From Aspidapion aeneum (Eukaryota > Arthropoda > Insecta > Coleoptera > Brentidae): 64,000 nucleotides of DNA. Both the position numbers and the translations under genes were made by a program. Positions 31,796-43,283 of this stretch are shown here, piece after piece. The notes below the pieces were generated by a model. The model saw nothing but the letters and a program-made list of their open reading frames with translations. It did no database searches and was not told the DNA's origin. Location: contig OY755046.1 of assembly GCA_963576565.1 (NCBI GenBank), positions 46,370,786 to 46,434,785 of the forward strand, read 5' to 3'. Within the stretch, counting starts at the first letter, position 1; every line of letters starts with the position of its first letter.

Positions 31796-32694
31796 ATCCA
31801 TCGGGTTCTTCAAATTTGTGTTGGCTTCATCGTTGACAGCTGTCATAATCATATGATCAATTGACTGATGGTATCAATGGCAATACTCAGATAGATTTTA
31901 TATTTCTTTAAGAACTCGCCCAAATAGTTCCAAAGGGTCCAGCCGTTAAGCTGATCTATGAAATCAATGTCTGTTCAAAGAATGTAAAAAGCTTTTATTT
32001 CCAGGTGTGATTGTTTGGCGATAATGTAAAACTAAATTTTTTGGTTGATGTTCGACCAATTGCACGATGCAACAATGTATATTATGTATTGGTGGTATAA
32101 ATAAAGATTATTTTAAGACGCTTCATGTAAAGTATCATTCGCAAAGCGCGCATCCAACACATTCCATTGTAAGCGAGCTGTGTTTCCTTGTCATTCGCGC
32201 CAATTTGTACAGAACTCTTTCTTTTGTGAACATTACATTGATATATTGCGTTCGGGATATTCTAAAGTGCTATTTTCGATTTTTCGAATTATTTATGAGC
32301 CTATGCAAATTTCAAAATAACTTTGGGTAGGCGGTATCATGATTCCAAAACAAACAACAACGCATGAAAAACATGACCAGATTTACTTAAAGTGACAAGT
32401 TGATCTTATAAACACAAATCGAATAATTAAGAATAATTTGCAAACAATTGGGCGAGTTTTTAAAGTAAAATAATTTTGCCCACCGATGACCACCAAAAAA
32501 TAAAAAAGACAGATTTCTTAAACTCGCTTTTTTCGTTTTTTTTATTTTCTTAAAGAGCCGATTTAACGTGGCCAAATAGGCTTTATATTTCAGTACTCTT
32601 ATTAATTAAAGATTATATTATTTGCCAAAAATATGACTTTGTCAAAGTTTTCCAAAATGTCTCCACAAATTTCCGAGTTTGATAAAGCTTAAAT
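31796..32694. other. Non-coding stretch
   Basis: No coding or repeat structure recognised beyond AT-rich sequence. Confidence 0.35.
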
Positions 32695-33940
32695 TTTGGC
32701 CAGCATTTAATTAAATGCCGGTTAGTCGGTGCGTCGAGTAGCCGCTCAGTATGGACGAAACACGTCGATGATTGTGCGATGGACGAAACACGTCGAGGAT
32801 TGTGCGAACCAAAAGAAAATATGAAGAAGAGGGAGATGTTCGGCGACAGCAAAGTACTGACTTGACCAAAATCAGCACGCCCCAAGAAGATCAGCAACTA
32901 ATACAATTTGTACAAGAACGAATAAGGCGTTCCAAATTAAGATGCTATGTGTGGCAGAAAAAAAAATATTTTAAATGCAGAAAAAAAACAAACCCGCCTA
33001 ATTTTTGCTTTGATTTATTCTCTGGAAAATGAAGATTTTTGGCAACGTGTCGTGTTCACGGATGACAAGTTATTTCAATTACACAGTGATTAGTTTATCG
33101 GCCACCAAGAACGCGCTACGAGAAGAAATATGTTTCAGAAAACGAAGACTTATCCGGAAGATTTTTTGTGAATGTTTGGGGGTGGATTTCAGCAAAAAGA
33201 CATGGTGCTCTTTTGAGAATACTGGATAGATTTAATGCTCAGGCTTATGTTACCATCATGGGACACGTTATGCTTTCTCAATACAGGATTCTTTACTCAG
33301 ATGGTCTTGTAAACCAGACAATTTCCTGTCTACACTAAGGTCACTCATCGTCAAGCAAGCTTTACAGGTAATGTGGTTTTAACACAGTCTAAAGATCTAT
33401 TTATTAATGATACAGTTTCAAGATAGTTTGCAACATAACTTTTTAATTCTAATTAGATAAATATATATAGTTTAGGTACCTTCGTACTATGTAAAACAAC
33501 ATCTTCAAAATAAAACAGAACCGCCAATGCGAAACCGAGGAAAACATGTCAAAAATAATAACCAAAAAATAGAAAGCCTGACGTTAGCTTCGCTACCTGC
33601 AAAGCTTGCTTGACGATGAGGGACCTTAGTCTACATAGCCCAAATATCACGACAGTGTTTCAAGAGAACAAAGTCGAGGGGTTGCCATGGCCAGTCAAAA
33701 CTCTTGATGTCAATCTAGTCGAAAATGTGTGGGGACTTATTTCAAGAAAATTAACAAAAATAAATATTACTCCTAGAAACTCGAACTACTTTATGGAACT
33801 TATTACACAAGCATACGAAGACTTAATGCAGGCAGACCCAAATTGGTTTCTAAATTTAGTAAATTCAATGCCTAGAAGACTAGCAAGTATTATCCAGGCC
33901 GATGGTGCACACGCTATTAAATATTGTTTTTTTCTTTGAT
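32695..33940 (+). pseudogene. Tc1-like (IS630/Tc1/mariner) transposase relic
   Basis: A damaged helix-turn-helix region with a local duplication (GTCGATGATTGTGCGATGGA / GTCGAGGATTGTGCGAACC) leads to KRKYEEEGDVRRQQSTD and STPQEDQQLIQFVQE. The catalytic start VVFTDDKLFQ (33051-33080) and VNVWGWISAKRHGALL in another frame follow. After a 295-bp MITE (33335-33629) come HSPNITTVFQENKVEGLPWP, TLDVNLVENVWGLISRKLTK (third catalytic region, normally SPDLNPIENVW) and SMPRRLASIIQADGAH. Frameshifts and the insertion inactivate it. The enzyme would cut at TA sites. Terminal repeats of the parent element are not recognised. Confidence 0.88.
33335..33629. mobile_element. MITE inserted in the Tc1-like transposase
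   Basis: The 36-bp inverted arms begin CTAAGGTCACTCATCGTCAA and have two mismatches between them. TCTACA flanks both sides (33329-33334, 33630-33635), a likely 6-bp duplication. Removing insert and one duplication restores transposase text (SCLHSPNITT). The interior (~220 bp) has no coding capacity. Confidence 0.88.
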
Positions 33941-34595
33941 TTGCTAATAATAAATCACGAACTTTTTAATCTCAAAATGGATTGCCAACATATATCGCTG
34001 CAAAACCTAAAAATCACCGCAGCATGAGTTTGACGTTTTGGCTCCGCTTCTGTTGGCAGCAGTATTTTTTTTGAGTGTTGTTTGTGCTGTTTGTATCACT
34101 AGAGAGGCCGGCGCTTCGTTTTTTGAAAAGTTTAACTCACGTTCGTTACGGTTTACTCCTTTGGACACTCGAGGTTTCGACGTCCGAACACCGCGGAGCC
34201 ACTTTAGACTCCCATTTTGTGTGAATCAACTAATCGTTCTTGTATTTACCAAAGTTCAAATTTTCGTTTCTGCAACTACAATTTTATCGAATTTTATCAA
34301 AAGCTCTGTTTGTCTCACTCAGGCTGAAATCAGTGAGTTGCCACCACAATAGGGCAACGTCAAACGCATGTGTTGCTTTCTCATTTATAAGCGATAATTC
34401 CGAACCTAGCCTAACCTACATGAGCTCTTATGGAAGGAATAAGGATTTTTTCGAAAATTTCACGACGCCTTAATTTATTCTCTCACAGCATCCTTATATT
34501 TTACCATGAGAAAATAAGTTGCGCTCTTAGCAAAGATAATTTTTTTTTTAATTAAAATTGGTTCTTAGGTATTTTAATAATACTACTATGGCAGT
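33941..34595. other. Non-coding stretch with weak inverted repeat
   Basis: CATGAGTTTGACGTT at 34024 faces its near complement at 34356. The 104-codon frame starting at 34038 begins with TTG, not ATG, so its signal-peptide look is not meaningful. Confidence 0.35.
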
Positions 34596-35470
34596 TTAGA
34601 ACGTTTTTTTACGTTGCCAAACGCCTATTCTTCACCTCCTTCGATCCTGACAATCATCTTCTGTCAGGTTCTTTTAACTCATTGATCTTTGGATTGACTG
34701 TTGCCATTCCAGTTTAGAATGCCCTCTTTTTCTGTGCCCTATTGGTTGCCATTCTAGGACCTGCTATGGTAATCTTTCGTCGTTTATCCGTTATACATGG
34801 CCGTACCATATCAGTTGTCTTTGAGTGATGTCATCCGTTATGCTTCCCTCAATTCCGATTTGTTCTTTTATGATCTTATTTCTTATATAATCTGTTTATT
34901 GTTTCATTTATGTTAAATTTTACTTTTTTTTTATCTCTCTACTGTTAAGACATCCAATAACATTTTTTGCTTTTACTATTATTTTTTCCAGTTCTTACTT
35001 ATATCTTATCAAATATAACACCCAAGTATACATATTCATTGCATGGAGATATTATTTGTCCATTGTCTATTTATTAACTCACTTGATTCGTTTCCAATAC
35101 ATAAGTACTGTGTCTTGTCTATGTTCACTGTTAACCCCCACTTTTGGTATTCTTTCGTTAACTTTATCATCATATACTCCATGTCTTCTTTATTATTAGC
35201 TACAATTACTTGGTCGTCAGCAAACTGTAGTCTGTATATGGTAAATCGGTCGTTAGGTTGTATTCCCATGCACTTTACGTTTCCAGTTTTATAGAGACAC
35301 TGCGATATAAATTTTAAAAAGAGTTGGAGAGATACAACATCCCCGTTTTAAGCCTTTCGTTACTAGGAATTCTTTTGAAAGCCAATTTCCAATTTTAATT
35401 TTAGATTTTGACCCTTTGTATAGTGTTTTTGATTATACTGGAAGGGCATCATATGCTTTTTGTAGTATTT
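34596..35470 (-). pseudogene. RTE-like LINE relic (family A, copy 2)
   Basis: The minus strand has LQFADDQVIVANNKEDMEYM (catalytic FADD, 35160-35240), KEYQKWGLTVNIDKTQYLCI, a degenerate C-terminal block (GIEGSITDDITQ-like) and the family 3' stem-loop CTGACAGAAGATGATTGTCAG near 34650. Many stops are present, and the 5' half is missing. Confidence 0.8.
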
Positions 35471-36404
35471 TAATAATGATTTAATTTAAGTAAACCTTTG
35501 GTCACGGATTTGGTGATCCATGCTTAGGCCTGCTTACCTTTGCCACGGTCACAATTCCTACCCTTCTTCGTGCCTTTGCTTAAATTTTTACAATAAAGCC
35601 TTTCTTCTAAATATCAAACATTACTACTCACTCAACCAGTGGTCATTTTTTATGTCTCCCTATTTGATTATGTCTAATTTACAAAACCCTTTGGTGTCTG
35701 TTAAAGAAAGCCTTATACAACCCTCTTTTTTAACAGGGATTGTTTTTTACAGCCCTTTGATATCTTCGGCTATTGAACTAAACTGGATTTTTCATCAATA
35801 GTTATACAGGGTGCATCCTGAAGAAAATATAAACTAATATATTTAGGAATATATTTTTTGATTAAAAGTTTTAGAATTTTGCCTAATACTTAAGGAAACT
35901 TGAAATCTCTATAACTTTCTTTTGCGAACCGGATGATGGACGATATACCATCCTAGTCCTAACTACATATACGGTGCCAGCAAGTGCGCATAAAAAATCC
36001 TTTTACGCCAAAAAATCAAAGCAAAGATTGTAAAAAGAAAAAATGTCAGCATAAAAAAAGTCACTTAACCTTTTTTTTATGTTTGAAAATTGTAAAAAAA
36101 AATTAAGGAAAATAGCGAAAAGTTGTCTTACTAAAGGAAAACTAAACTAAATTTAATTGTTTTTTAAGATATCAGCATTTTTGTGATAAAGTTTTCATTG
36201 AAGCAACACTGAGCAACTTTTGTGTGTTTGGTGGCATGTTTTCAATAATTTTCTTGTTGTTGAATGTTGCTCTAAAGTTCGTGTCATTATTTTTGGGACA
36301 ACTTTTTACGATTTTTTTTCGCTGGGCTATGCTATTTGTTCGCAACGAAAATGGACATGGCTCAGCTCTAATGGAACAACAAAAAACTGAATTGATTACA
36401 TACT
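35471..36404. other. Non-coding stretch
   Basis: TATACAGGGTGCATCC at 35804-35819 is another Tc1-like end motif. No gene recognised. Confidence 0.35.
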
Positions 36405-37640
36405 GACTAGTAAGAAAAACATCGTTAGAGATGTAACAGTCCTAAACAGCTTTACAACAGGCAGTAATCCCAGGATGGTCAAAGCAAAAATCTGCATTGA
36501 TAGCAATTTCGAAATGAAAAGAGAAATTAATAATAACAATGAACAACTTGACATGAATAAACTTACATAAAATAAAACTATATACAAAAAAAGGCTAAAG
36601 AGACAGCTAACCCAAAACTTAAGATGCGAAAATGAAAATATAGATGAAATAAATGATACGCTGACAAGAGCTATGACCAAAGTAAGAAAAAATATCGCAC
36701 AAAAAGATAAAAAGTAAGAAAATTGTATATCAGAATAAATACAGAAACTGATGGAAAAAAAGACGGAATAAATAAAACTATAAGAAAAATTATAAAAGAA
36801 AATAAAAGAAAGAGCCAAGAAATAAAAGTTGCGAGCGTTATAGAAAATAACATAGATATGAACTGTCTAAGGCCGACTCTAGGTAGATATGAAATATTTA
36901 AAATAAAGGATATGAACAGCATAGAAACTAACGTTAAAAAGGATATTATAAATATCACACAACTATTCTATACAGAATTATACCAAACAAAAAGGGAACC
37001 ATCGCGAGAAACCATGAAGAAACTCCAAACTAAAATAACGAATATAAATTCAGACCTACAACCTGAAATAAGCAATGTGAAAATAAAAAGAGCATTAAAG
37101 AAAATGAAAAATAAAAAATCACCCGAAAAAGATGGAGTAACGGCAGAATGCTCAAGTACAATGGTAAAGCTGTAGTAGCTGTAATACCCTCCATATTCTC
37201 CTGAATAAAATACTAAGAGAAAAAATAATCCCAGACAACTGGAAAGAATCCATAACAATTATTCTACACAAAAAAGGCGATAGAGCAGACCTAAAAAATT
37301 ATTAACTAATAACACTTTTCAATGTAATTTAGAAGCTTGATTTTTAAACTTTGACGGATATTAATAAAAAGAACAAACATGCTTCAGAAAAGGTTTCAGT
37401 ACAGCTGACCACCTATTAACCATGAAAATTCTAATAGAACGAGTCAACGAATACAACATTCCACTATACGTTGTGTTTAACGACTTTGAAAAAGCTTTGG
37501 ATAGCATTGAGAACTGGGCAGTAAATACATCTTTAATTAATAGCCGAATTGATCACGGATACACAGACTTAATAGCCGATAAATATAGCGAAGGAACTAC
37601 ATCAATCAAGTCAAAATTCGACGAAATTGGCCCACCCTGT
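36405..37640 (+). pseudogene. RTE-like LINE relic (family B, copy 3)
   Basis: A 150-codon frame (36723-37175) covers the linker before the polymerase and ends in ALKKMKNKKSPEKDGVTAEC (the K.GKSPG.DGI.AE block). A shifted frame gives ILREKIIPDNWKESITIILH, KKGDRADLKNY, and then FSTADHLLTMKILIERVNEY and YVVFNDFEKALDSIENWAV (motif A). It stops abruptly at CCCACCCTGTATA (37629-37641), an end motif of another element. Frameshifts and stops inactivate it. Confidence 0.8.
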
Positions 37641-37923
37641 ATATAGTCTTGACCGCTGACCATCACTACCACTGCTATACTTATATCGGCTCGACTTGGA
37701 TCAAGCAGGTGACGCAATCAATTATGATAATCTATAACGGTCAGCTTTTGTTCAAGCCACGAAGGATGTGTAAGGATCAAAGTTTAAATTTTGGACATGC
37801 AGGGTAATTCTTTATAAATGTACACCGATCTATCTTTTGTATTATTTGTGGTATGGATACCAAAAAAAAGTCGGTGTCTTACGTAATTATAGCGATCTTT
37901 TTCTACTATGTGACAAGATAATA

Positions 37924-38060
37924 CAGTCGAACCTCTCTAACTCGAACCTATATAACTCGAACCCTTCTATACCTCGAATCTTTTAAGCGGTCCCTGCACT
38001 TTTTACATATATTTTAACCTATGTAACACGAGTTTCTATAACTCGAACTAATAAATAATA
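37924..38060 (+). mobile_element. pogo/Tigger-like terminal fragment
   Basis: CAGTCGAACCTCTCTAACTC opens a segment with repeated TAACTCGAAC motifs. This matches the ends of pogo-type elements, and TA precedes it. No opposite end is found, so only a fragment is called. Confidence 0.5.
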
Positions 38061-38293
38061 ACAAAATTATAATATTTTATTATTGTACTAATAATTTCTT
38101 GTAGCATTTAAAAATAAAAAATTTACAGGATATTTTAATTAAAAAAATTGTTCAGTTTGTTACAACTTGTGTATAGTGGCAGAACTGGTGGTCATAAAGG
38201 AGGGGCCATGGGGGCCAAAGCCCCCCTAAGCAATCTGCTTGTGGAGGAAGTGACAGCAAACTAAATGTTCACCTTAAACCTTTTGGGTAGATA

Positions 38294-38612
38294 TTCTGGG
38301 TCTTGAACGATGTAATAGTTCCCATCACATGCTTTGGTCAATGATAAGCTTTAAATTAGCTCCGAGTCGTCACGTGCTGTGCGACAAGACCTCCTTTGCG
38401 CAAGCTTCTCCTACGATCCGACCGAGAAACGTTCAGTTGGTACGGGGCAGTAGAAAAGATTTTACTTCAAACGCGTAAAATTCACTAACTCTGAAGAGCG
38501 GACGACTATGTCATTGGTCGAGACAAGTCATTTCGCACAACACGCGACCACACAGAGTTTGCTATTGGTCAAAGCGTGTGATGTGGATGGTCACATCGTT
38601 CAAGACCCAGAA
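38294..38612. mobile_element. MITE family M2, copy 1
   Basis: Inverted ends TTCTGGGTCTTGAACGATGT (left) and its complement (right), with TA on both sides. The interior shares AAGCTTCTCCTACGATC, GAGAAACGTTCAGT and CATTTCGCACAACAC with the copy at 53874-54170. Confidence 0.75.
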
Positions 38613-38934
38613 TAGAGCTCCTGGGTGGGTTTTATCCTGATTAGCAAGAGCTCTTTATTTTGCCCTCTTTCGTACGATTCTACACCGCCTTCTTGTCGTC
38701 ATATTCTTGATGTCATCCTCGACATCGTTAGAGTGTTTGACTTGAGCAGTTTTTAATGAGCATAAGAGACTATGTTTTCTTTGATTATTATCTGGTTTAA
38801 TTCCCCTGTAATAGAGTTCTTGGTTTATATTTGCTCCTCAGTATGTAAACTTTCCACTTGCTCAAAACTATAAAATATTACCTGAAAATTATGCTTATAT
38901 ATATGCTCTCGTTGTTTTTTCAGAAGTTAATGTA

Positions 38935-39835
38935 TGTTAAAGAATGTTGTATCTCTCCAACTCTTTTTAAAATATATATCGCAGTAGCTCCAAAAAATTG
39001 GAAACGTAAAGTACACGGTATGGGAATATAAGTTAACGACCGATATACCACGCTATAGTTTGCTGACGACCAAGTAATTGTAGCTAATAATAAAGAAGAC
39101 ATGGAGTATATGATGAAAAAGTTAATGGAAGAATACCAAAAGTGGGGGTTAAGAGTGAACGTGGACAAGACACAGTACTTATGTATTGGAAACGAATCAA
39201 GTGCGTTAGAACTAGATAATGGACAAACAATATCTCCATGCAATGAGTATGTTTACTTTGGTCACATTTAATAAGACAGGAACAGACTGTAAAGAACTGG
39301 AAAAAAGAATAGTAAAAGCAAAAGAGGCTATTGAATGCTTTAACAGTATTTTATGGAGCAGATATATAAAAAAGAATGTAAAATTTAACGTATATGAAAC
39401 AATGGTGAAAAGCACGCTATTGTATGGAATAGAGACCTGTCGCGTAATAGAAAAATACAAAACAAAATTGGAAAGTGTCGAAATGGATGCAATAAGAAGA
39501 TCAATGAGAATATCTAGAACAGATCGTACAACAAATGAGATCATAAAAGAAAGAATGGGAATCGAGGGAAGCATAACGGATGGCATTACTAAAAGACAAC
39601 TAATGTGGTACGGCTATATACAATGGATGACCGACGAAAGGTAACCAAAGCAGGTCCTAGAATAGCAACCAATAGGGCGCAGAAAAAGAGGGTGTACTAA
39701 ACTGGAACGGCAACAGTTAATCCAAAGATCAATGAGACAAAAAAAAACCTGACAGAAGATCATTGTCAGGATCGAAAGAAGTGGAAAATAGGCTTCAAAC
39801 AACGTAGAAAAACGTTCTAAAGCGACATAGTAGTA
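38935..39835 (+). pseudogene. RTE-like LINE relic (family A, copy 3)
   Basis: Reads FADDQVIVANNKEDMEYMMK, EEYQKWGLRVNVDKTQYLCI, a stop, then an intact 141-codon frame (39219-39644) with GTDCKELEKRIVKAKEAIEC, MVKSTLLYGIETCRVIEKYK, MDAIRRSMRISRTDRTTNEI and KERMGIEGSITDGITKRQLM. The 3' stem-loop (CCTGACAGAAGATCATTGTCAGG) and a TAGTAGTAG tail at 39827-39837 follow. The 5' half is missing. It is the best preserved C-terminus of family A here. Confidence 0.85.
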
Positions 39836-40496
39836 GTATGTATTTTTGTTGTTTTTAGTCATTTATTTTCACTCCTTGTAAAGCACTGTTACAGTTTCAT
39901 GAACACCAATATTAGCCGCGTGGCCAGCTATCTGCATTGATTTGGTGACAAACTTTTTAATATAAACTATCTCTAGGTTATTGGGGGGCTCAAACCCCCT
40001 ATATACTGCCATTACCACCCTGTAAGATTATTTATTTGCCCTAAAAAACCAACGGAAACACAAAGACAGTTAATATCCTCATTAGATTTATTGTCGACTT
40101 TATAAAATTAAAAAAGGAATTTACCACAAACGCAGTAAATGGAACCAATAAATTAAAGTAAATTTATTGATCTGGCAAATACTCTGTGCACTCCTGAATC
40201 CAAAGTCAGGTCAGAATCAATTTATAACTGTTAAAATCGTGCCAAAAAGTCCGATGCGCTATGTGTCACTTTTTACTCGGTTTTTGGTTTGGAAGGTATT
40301 TCTAAATTTGTAAAAGTTAAATTGATGAGAACTTGTGCCGGAGTTCACGTGTTTTGCAAGTGACTATGAAATAAATAATTGTACTTCGGTACAGGATGTC
40401 TTAGTATAAATATCACCCTGCTTATCTTTCTTAATATGCATTCTACAGAAAGGTTTTAGGTAAGAACCTATAGAACAATATGGTAAATCATATAGT
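39836..40496. other. Non-coding stretch
   Basis: ACCACCCTGTAAG at 40015-40027 resembles other end motifs. No gene recognised. Confidence 0.35.
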
Positions 40497-40777
40497 AGGG
40501 ACTTATTGGAATAAAACCTGACCTTATTTTAGAGTCGACTTTATTCTGACAGATTTACAAAGGAAACTGACAGCCGGCTTCTCAAAGTTAACATACCAAA
40601 GTCAAGTTTAAAAATAAGGTCGCTAAATTTCATTTAATAAAAACAGGCACTAATAAATCCGGTTCTTAAATACACAAAGGCCGAATTTTGAAAGAAAGCA
40701 GCTGCTTTTTATAATGTAAATCTGCCTCAATACTGCCGATTTTAAAACAAGGTCAGGTTATATTCCAATAAGTCCCT
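40497..40777. mobile_element. MITE family M1, copy 1
   Basis: TA|GGGACTTATTGGAATAAAAC opens it and the complement closes it, with TA on both sides (40496-40497, 40777-40778). It has ~280 bp and no coding capacity. The TA duplication suggests Tc1/mariner mobilisation. Confidence 0.8.
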
Positions 40778-41284
40778 AATATTTACATTACTAAAACATT
40801 TAAAATTTTTAACCAAATTTTATTTGGTAGGTTAAATACCGGATGGACCAAAAAAAAGATTTTCTTTTTAACGATAGCATTGATTGTAATAAGGAAAAAG
40901 CCGATCAGGCTTTTTACCAAAACTATTTTTTGTCCGCTGTCTTAAATCTCAAAATGGTAGACAGAAGGGGGTGTTAACCTTTCTAGAGGCTTGTTGACTA
41001 TTATGTTCCAGAAATTTCTTAGAACGTCTTTTAAATTTGTAAAAAAACCTATTTTGGCCTCGCGCAACGATGCATGAATAATTTAAATTGGTTCAGTCGT
41101 CTTCAAATGATTTTTTTTAATTGTTTAAACAATTATACGATTGACTTGTCAATTTTGTCAATCTTTTTAAATCCAAGTTGCTGGACCGATTCAAACTTGA
41201 CCCTTCAAAGAGGCTGGTTTATTCATATCATTTGCGAACAACAAGGTATGAATCATCTTAGTTTAGTGATTCTCGAAATAATAA

Positions 41285-41560
41285 TGGACATTGGAATAAA
41301 ACCTGACCTTATTTTAAAATCGACCCTATGGTGACAGATTTACATATAAAAAGAAGCTGCTCGCCTTCAAAATTCGGTCTTTGTGTATTTAAAAACCGGA
41401 TTTATTAGTGTCGGTATTTATTAAATGAAAGTTAGCGTCTTTATTATTAAATTTGGCTTTGGTATGTCAATTTTGAGAGGTCAGCTGTTAGTTTTCTGTG
41501 TAAATGTGTCAAAATAAAGTCGACTCTAAAATAAAGTCAGGTTTTATTCCAATAGGTCCC
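41285..41560. mobile_element. MITE family M1, copy 2
   Basis: Right end intact (GTTTTATTCCAATAGGTCCC|TA); left end eroded (ATTGGAATAAAACCTGACC). The interior is closer to copy 3 than to copy 1. Confidence 0.8.
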
Positions 41561-41947
41561 TAATTTTTGTTTAAATTATTGTCTTACAGACTATACGATT
41601 GCCTTGTCAATTCTTGCAGCATTAATTTCCTTATAAATGTATTATTATTTTACCTAGTCCAATAAAATAAAAAGCATCATGGTAATAATCCCTGTATATT
41701 TTGATTAAAATCGGTTTAGTAATATCTAATATATGAAGAAATTAATGCTGAGATGCCAGCCTCTAAAATTCAAGTAATCGGTAGAACCTCCACTAATATG
41801 TGTGTGTGTCTGTGTCGAGTTTAGATTATTTACATATATGCGCACCTCGGGAAGCCCTGCCTCACCCCCACGCCTAACCTATTTTTAAATTTTTTGACAT
41901 ATTTCATGAATAAAAACATAAAATAGCATAAAATACGGCATCAATCT

Positions 41948-41961
41948 CCCCCCCCCCCCCC
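41948..41961 (+). repeat. Poly-C tract
   Basis: Fourteen consecutive C, followed by CGAACTCTCGGGCCCCCC. An assembly-sensitive homopolymer. Confidence 0.9.
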
Positions 41962-42083
41962 GAACTCTCGGGCCCCCCACAACACTTAATAATATTGAAT
42001 ATTTTTGGTAAACTTATCACGTCCTTGCAATGCAACTATAGGTAAATTTAGTGGGAATAAGGACACTGTTGTTCTGGTAAATA

Positions 42084-42134
42084 TACGTTTTAATCCATCG
42101 GTAACGTTTCGACAATGGTTTTTGTCTTCATCAG
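42084..42134 (-). ncRNA. Hammerhead-like motif, left arm
   Basis: Exact inverted copy of the right-arm motif, read on the minus strand. Confidence 0.5.
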
Positions 42135-43185
42135 ACTAAAAAGGTTACAACTCATTAGTAAGATAATACAAAATACGGCACATTAATACATCACCAATTA
42201 AAAATTATTATTCTTTTCCCAATAAATAACATTTAAAATGACCTTATTGACAATATATTATTTTTTTCCTAAATATTTTTTTCCCTTTTAATGTATATGT
42301 AACTGATTTTTTTTATTTATTTATATAAAGAAATAATTATGGTTTATTTTTCTTCTTTTTTTTTAATATACATATATAAAAATTTTTATAGAAAGGTTCA
42401 AAAAATTTTGTCACTATAGTAACTGATGGGTGGCTCAATAAAATATGCACCAAGAGATCAATCAGCTATTCATATAAAAACAATAATAACAAATAAAACC
42501 TGTAGCAAGCCATAATACCATGTAGAAAATAACAACAATGTACACATTATAAACCTATGTTAAAATTTAAAACAAAATTAAAAAGGACTGTTAAAATATT
42601 TAAAATTCCGTACTCACCCTTCAGACTAGATCGTACATTGGAACAACAAAAAACAAGAATTCAAGCCCATCAGGAAAACAAACGGCACAAAATTAAAAAC
42701 GAAACCCAACATTAATCTGCTAATTATTTATATTTTCTTTTGTTTTGTTTATCAGACAGGTTATATTATCGGCGGCAAAATTAGTCCGCATTGTTGTCAC
42801 TATTCTGGATTTTCATTGTTCCGAAATATTAAAACAAATTAAAATTCTTTAAGTTTAAAGCAAAAGGCAACCTTGAATAGAGTGGAACTAGTAGTGTACG
42901 GTACTGATTTAATTTAGAGTGGGACAAGTGTATATAGTATGATACAATTAAGACAGTGATGGAACTTATTTTCTAGTTTGGAGTTATTGTATATTAAAAT
43001 GCATTAATAACATGCATTGTTGTCAGAACACAAAACTTTTCCTGTTTAAACCTTGGTATATACAATTAATTTTTAAAAAAGCAAAAAATATTTTTTGGTT
43101 GAACGCTAATTTTCAACTAATTTACGTATTCATGACTACTTAGAAAGACACTATTATCTTACTAATGAGTTGTAACCTTTTTAGT

Positions 43186-43236
43186 CTGATGAAGACAAAA
43201 ACCATTGTCGAAACGTTACCGATGGATTAAAACGTA
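43186..43236 (+). ncRNA. Hammerhead-like motif, right arm
   Basis: CTGATGA, stem II GACAA/TTGTC, GAAAC, then a stem III ACGTT/AACGT followed by A (cleavage triplet GUA). One extra A precedes stem II and stem I is poorly formed, so activity is doubtful. Confidence 0.5.
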
Positions 43237-43283
43237 TATTTACCAGAACAACAGTGTCCTTATTCCCACTAAATTTACCTATA

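Larger units (their letters stand above)
42037..43283. mobile_element. Penelope-like element with perfect 132-bp inverted ends
   Basis: Bases 42037-42168 and 43152-43283 are identical in inverted order over all 132 positions that I compared. Each arm carries a hammerhead-like core. Between them lies ~980 bp of AT-rich sequence with a short coding-like run at about 42560-42714 (SPFRLDRTLEQQKTRIQAHQ) ending in a stop. Inverted terminal repeats carrying such motifs are known from Penelope-like elements; the internal coding part is too short to confirm. Confidence 0.6.

Noticed and set aside
34038..34352. 104-codon frame with a signal-peptide-like start
   Set aside because: It begins with TTG rather than ATG, has no homology I recognise, and sits between transposon relics.
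38170..38235. hAT-like end (AGTGGCAGAACTGG...AAAGCCCCCC)
   Set aside because: Only one end-like sequence, with no partner or duplication.
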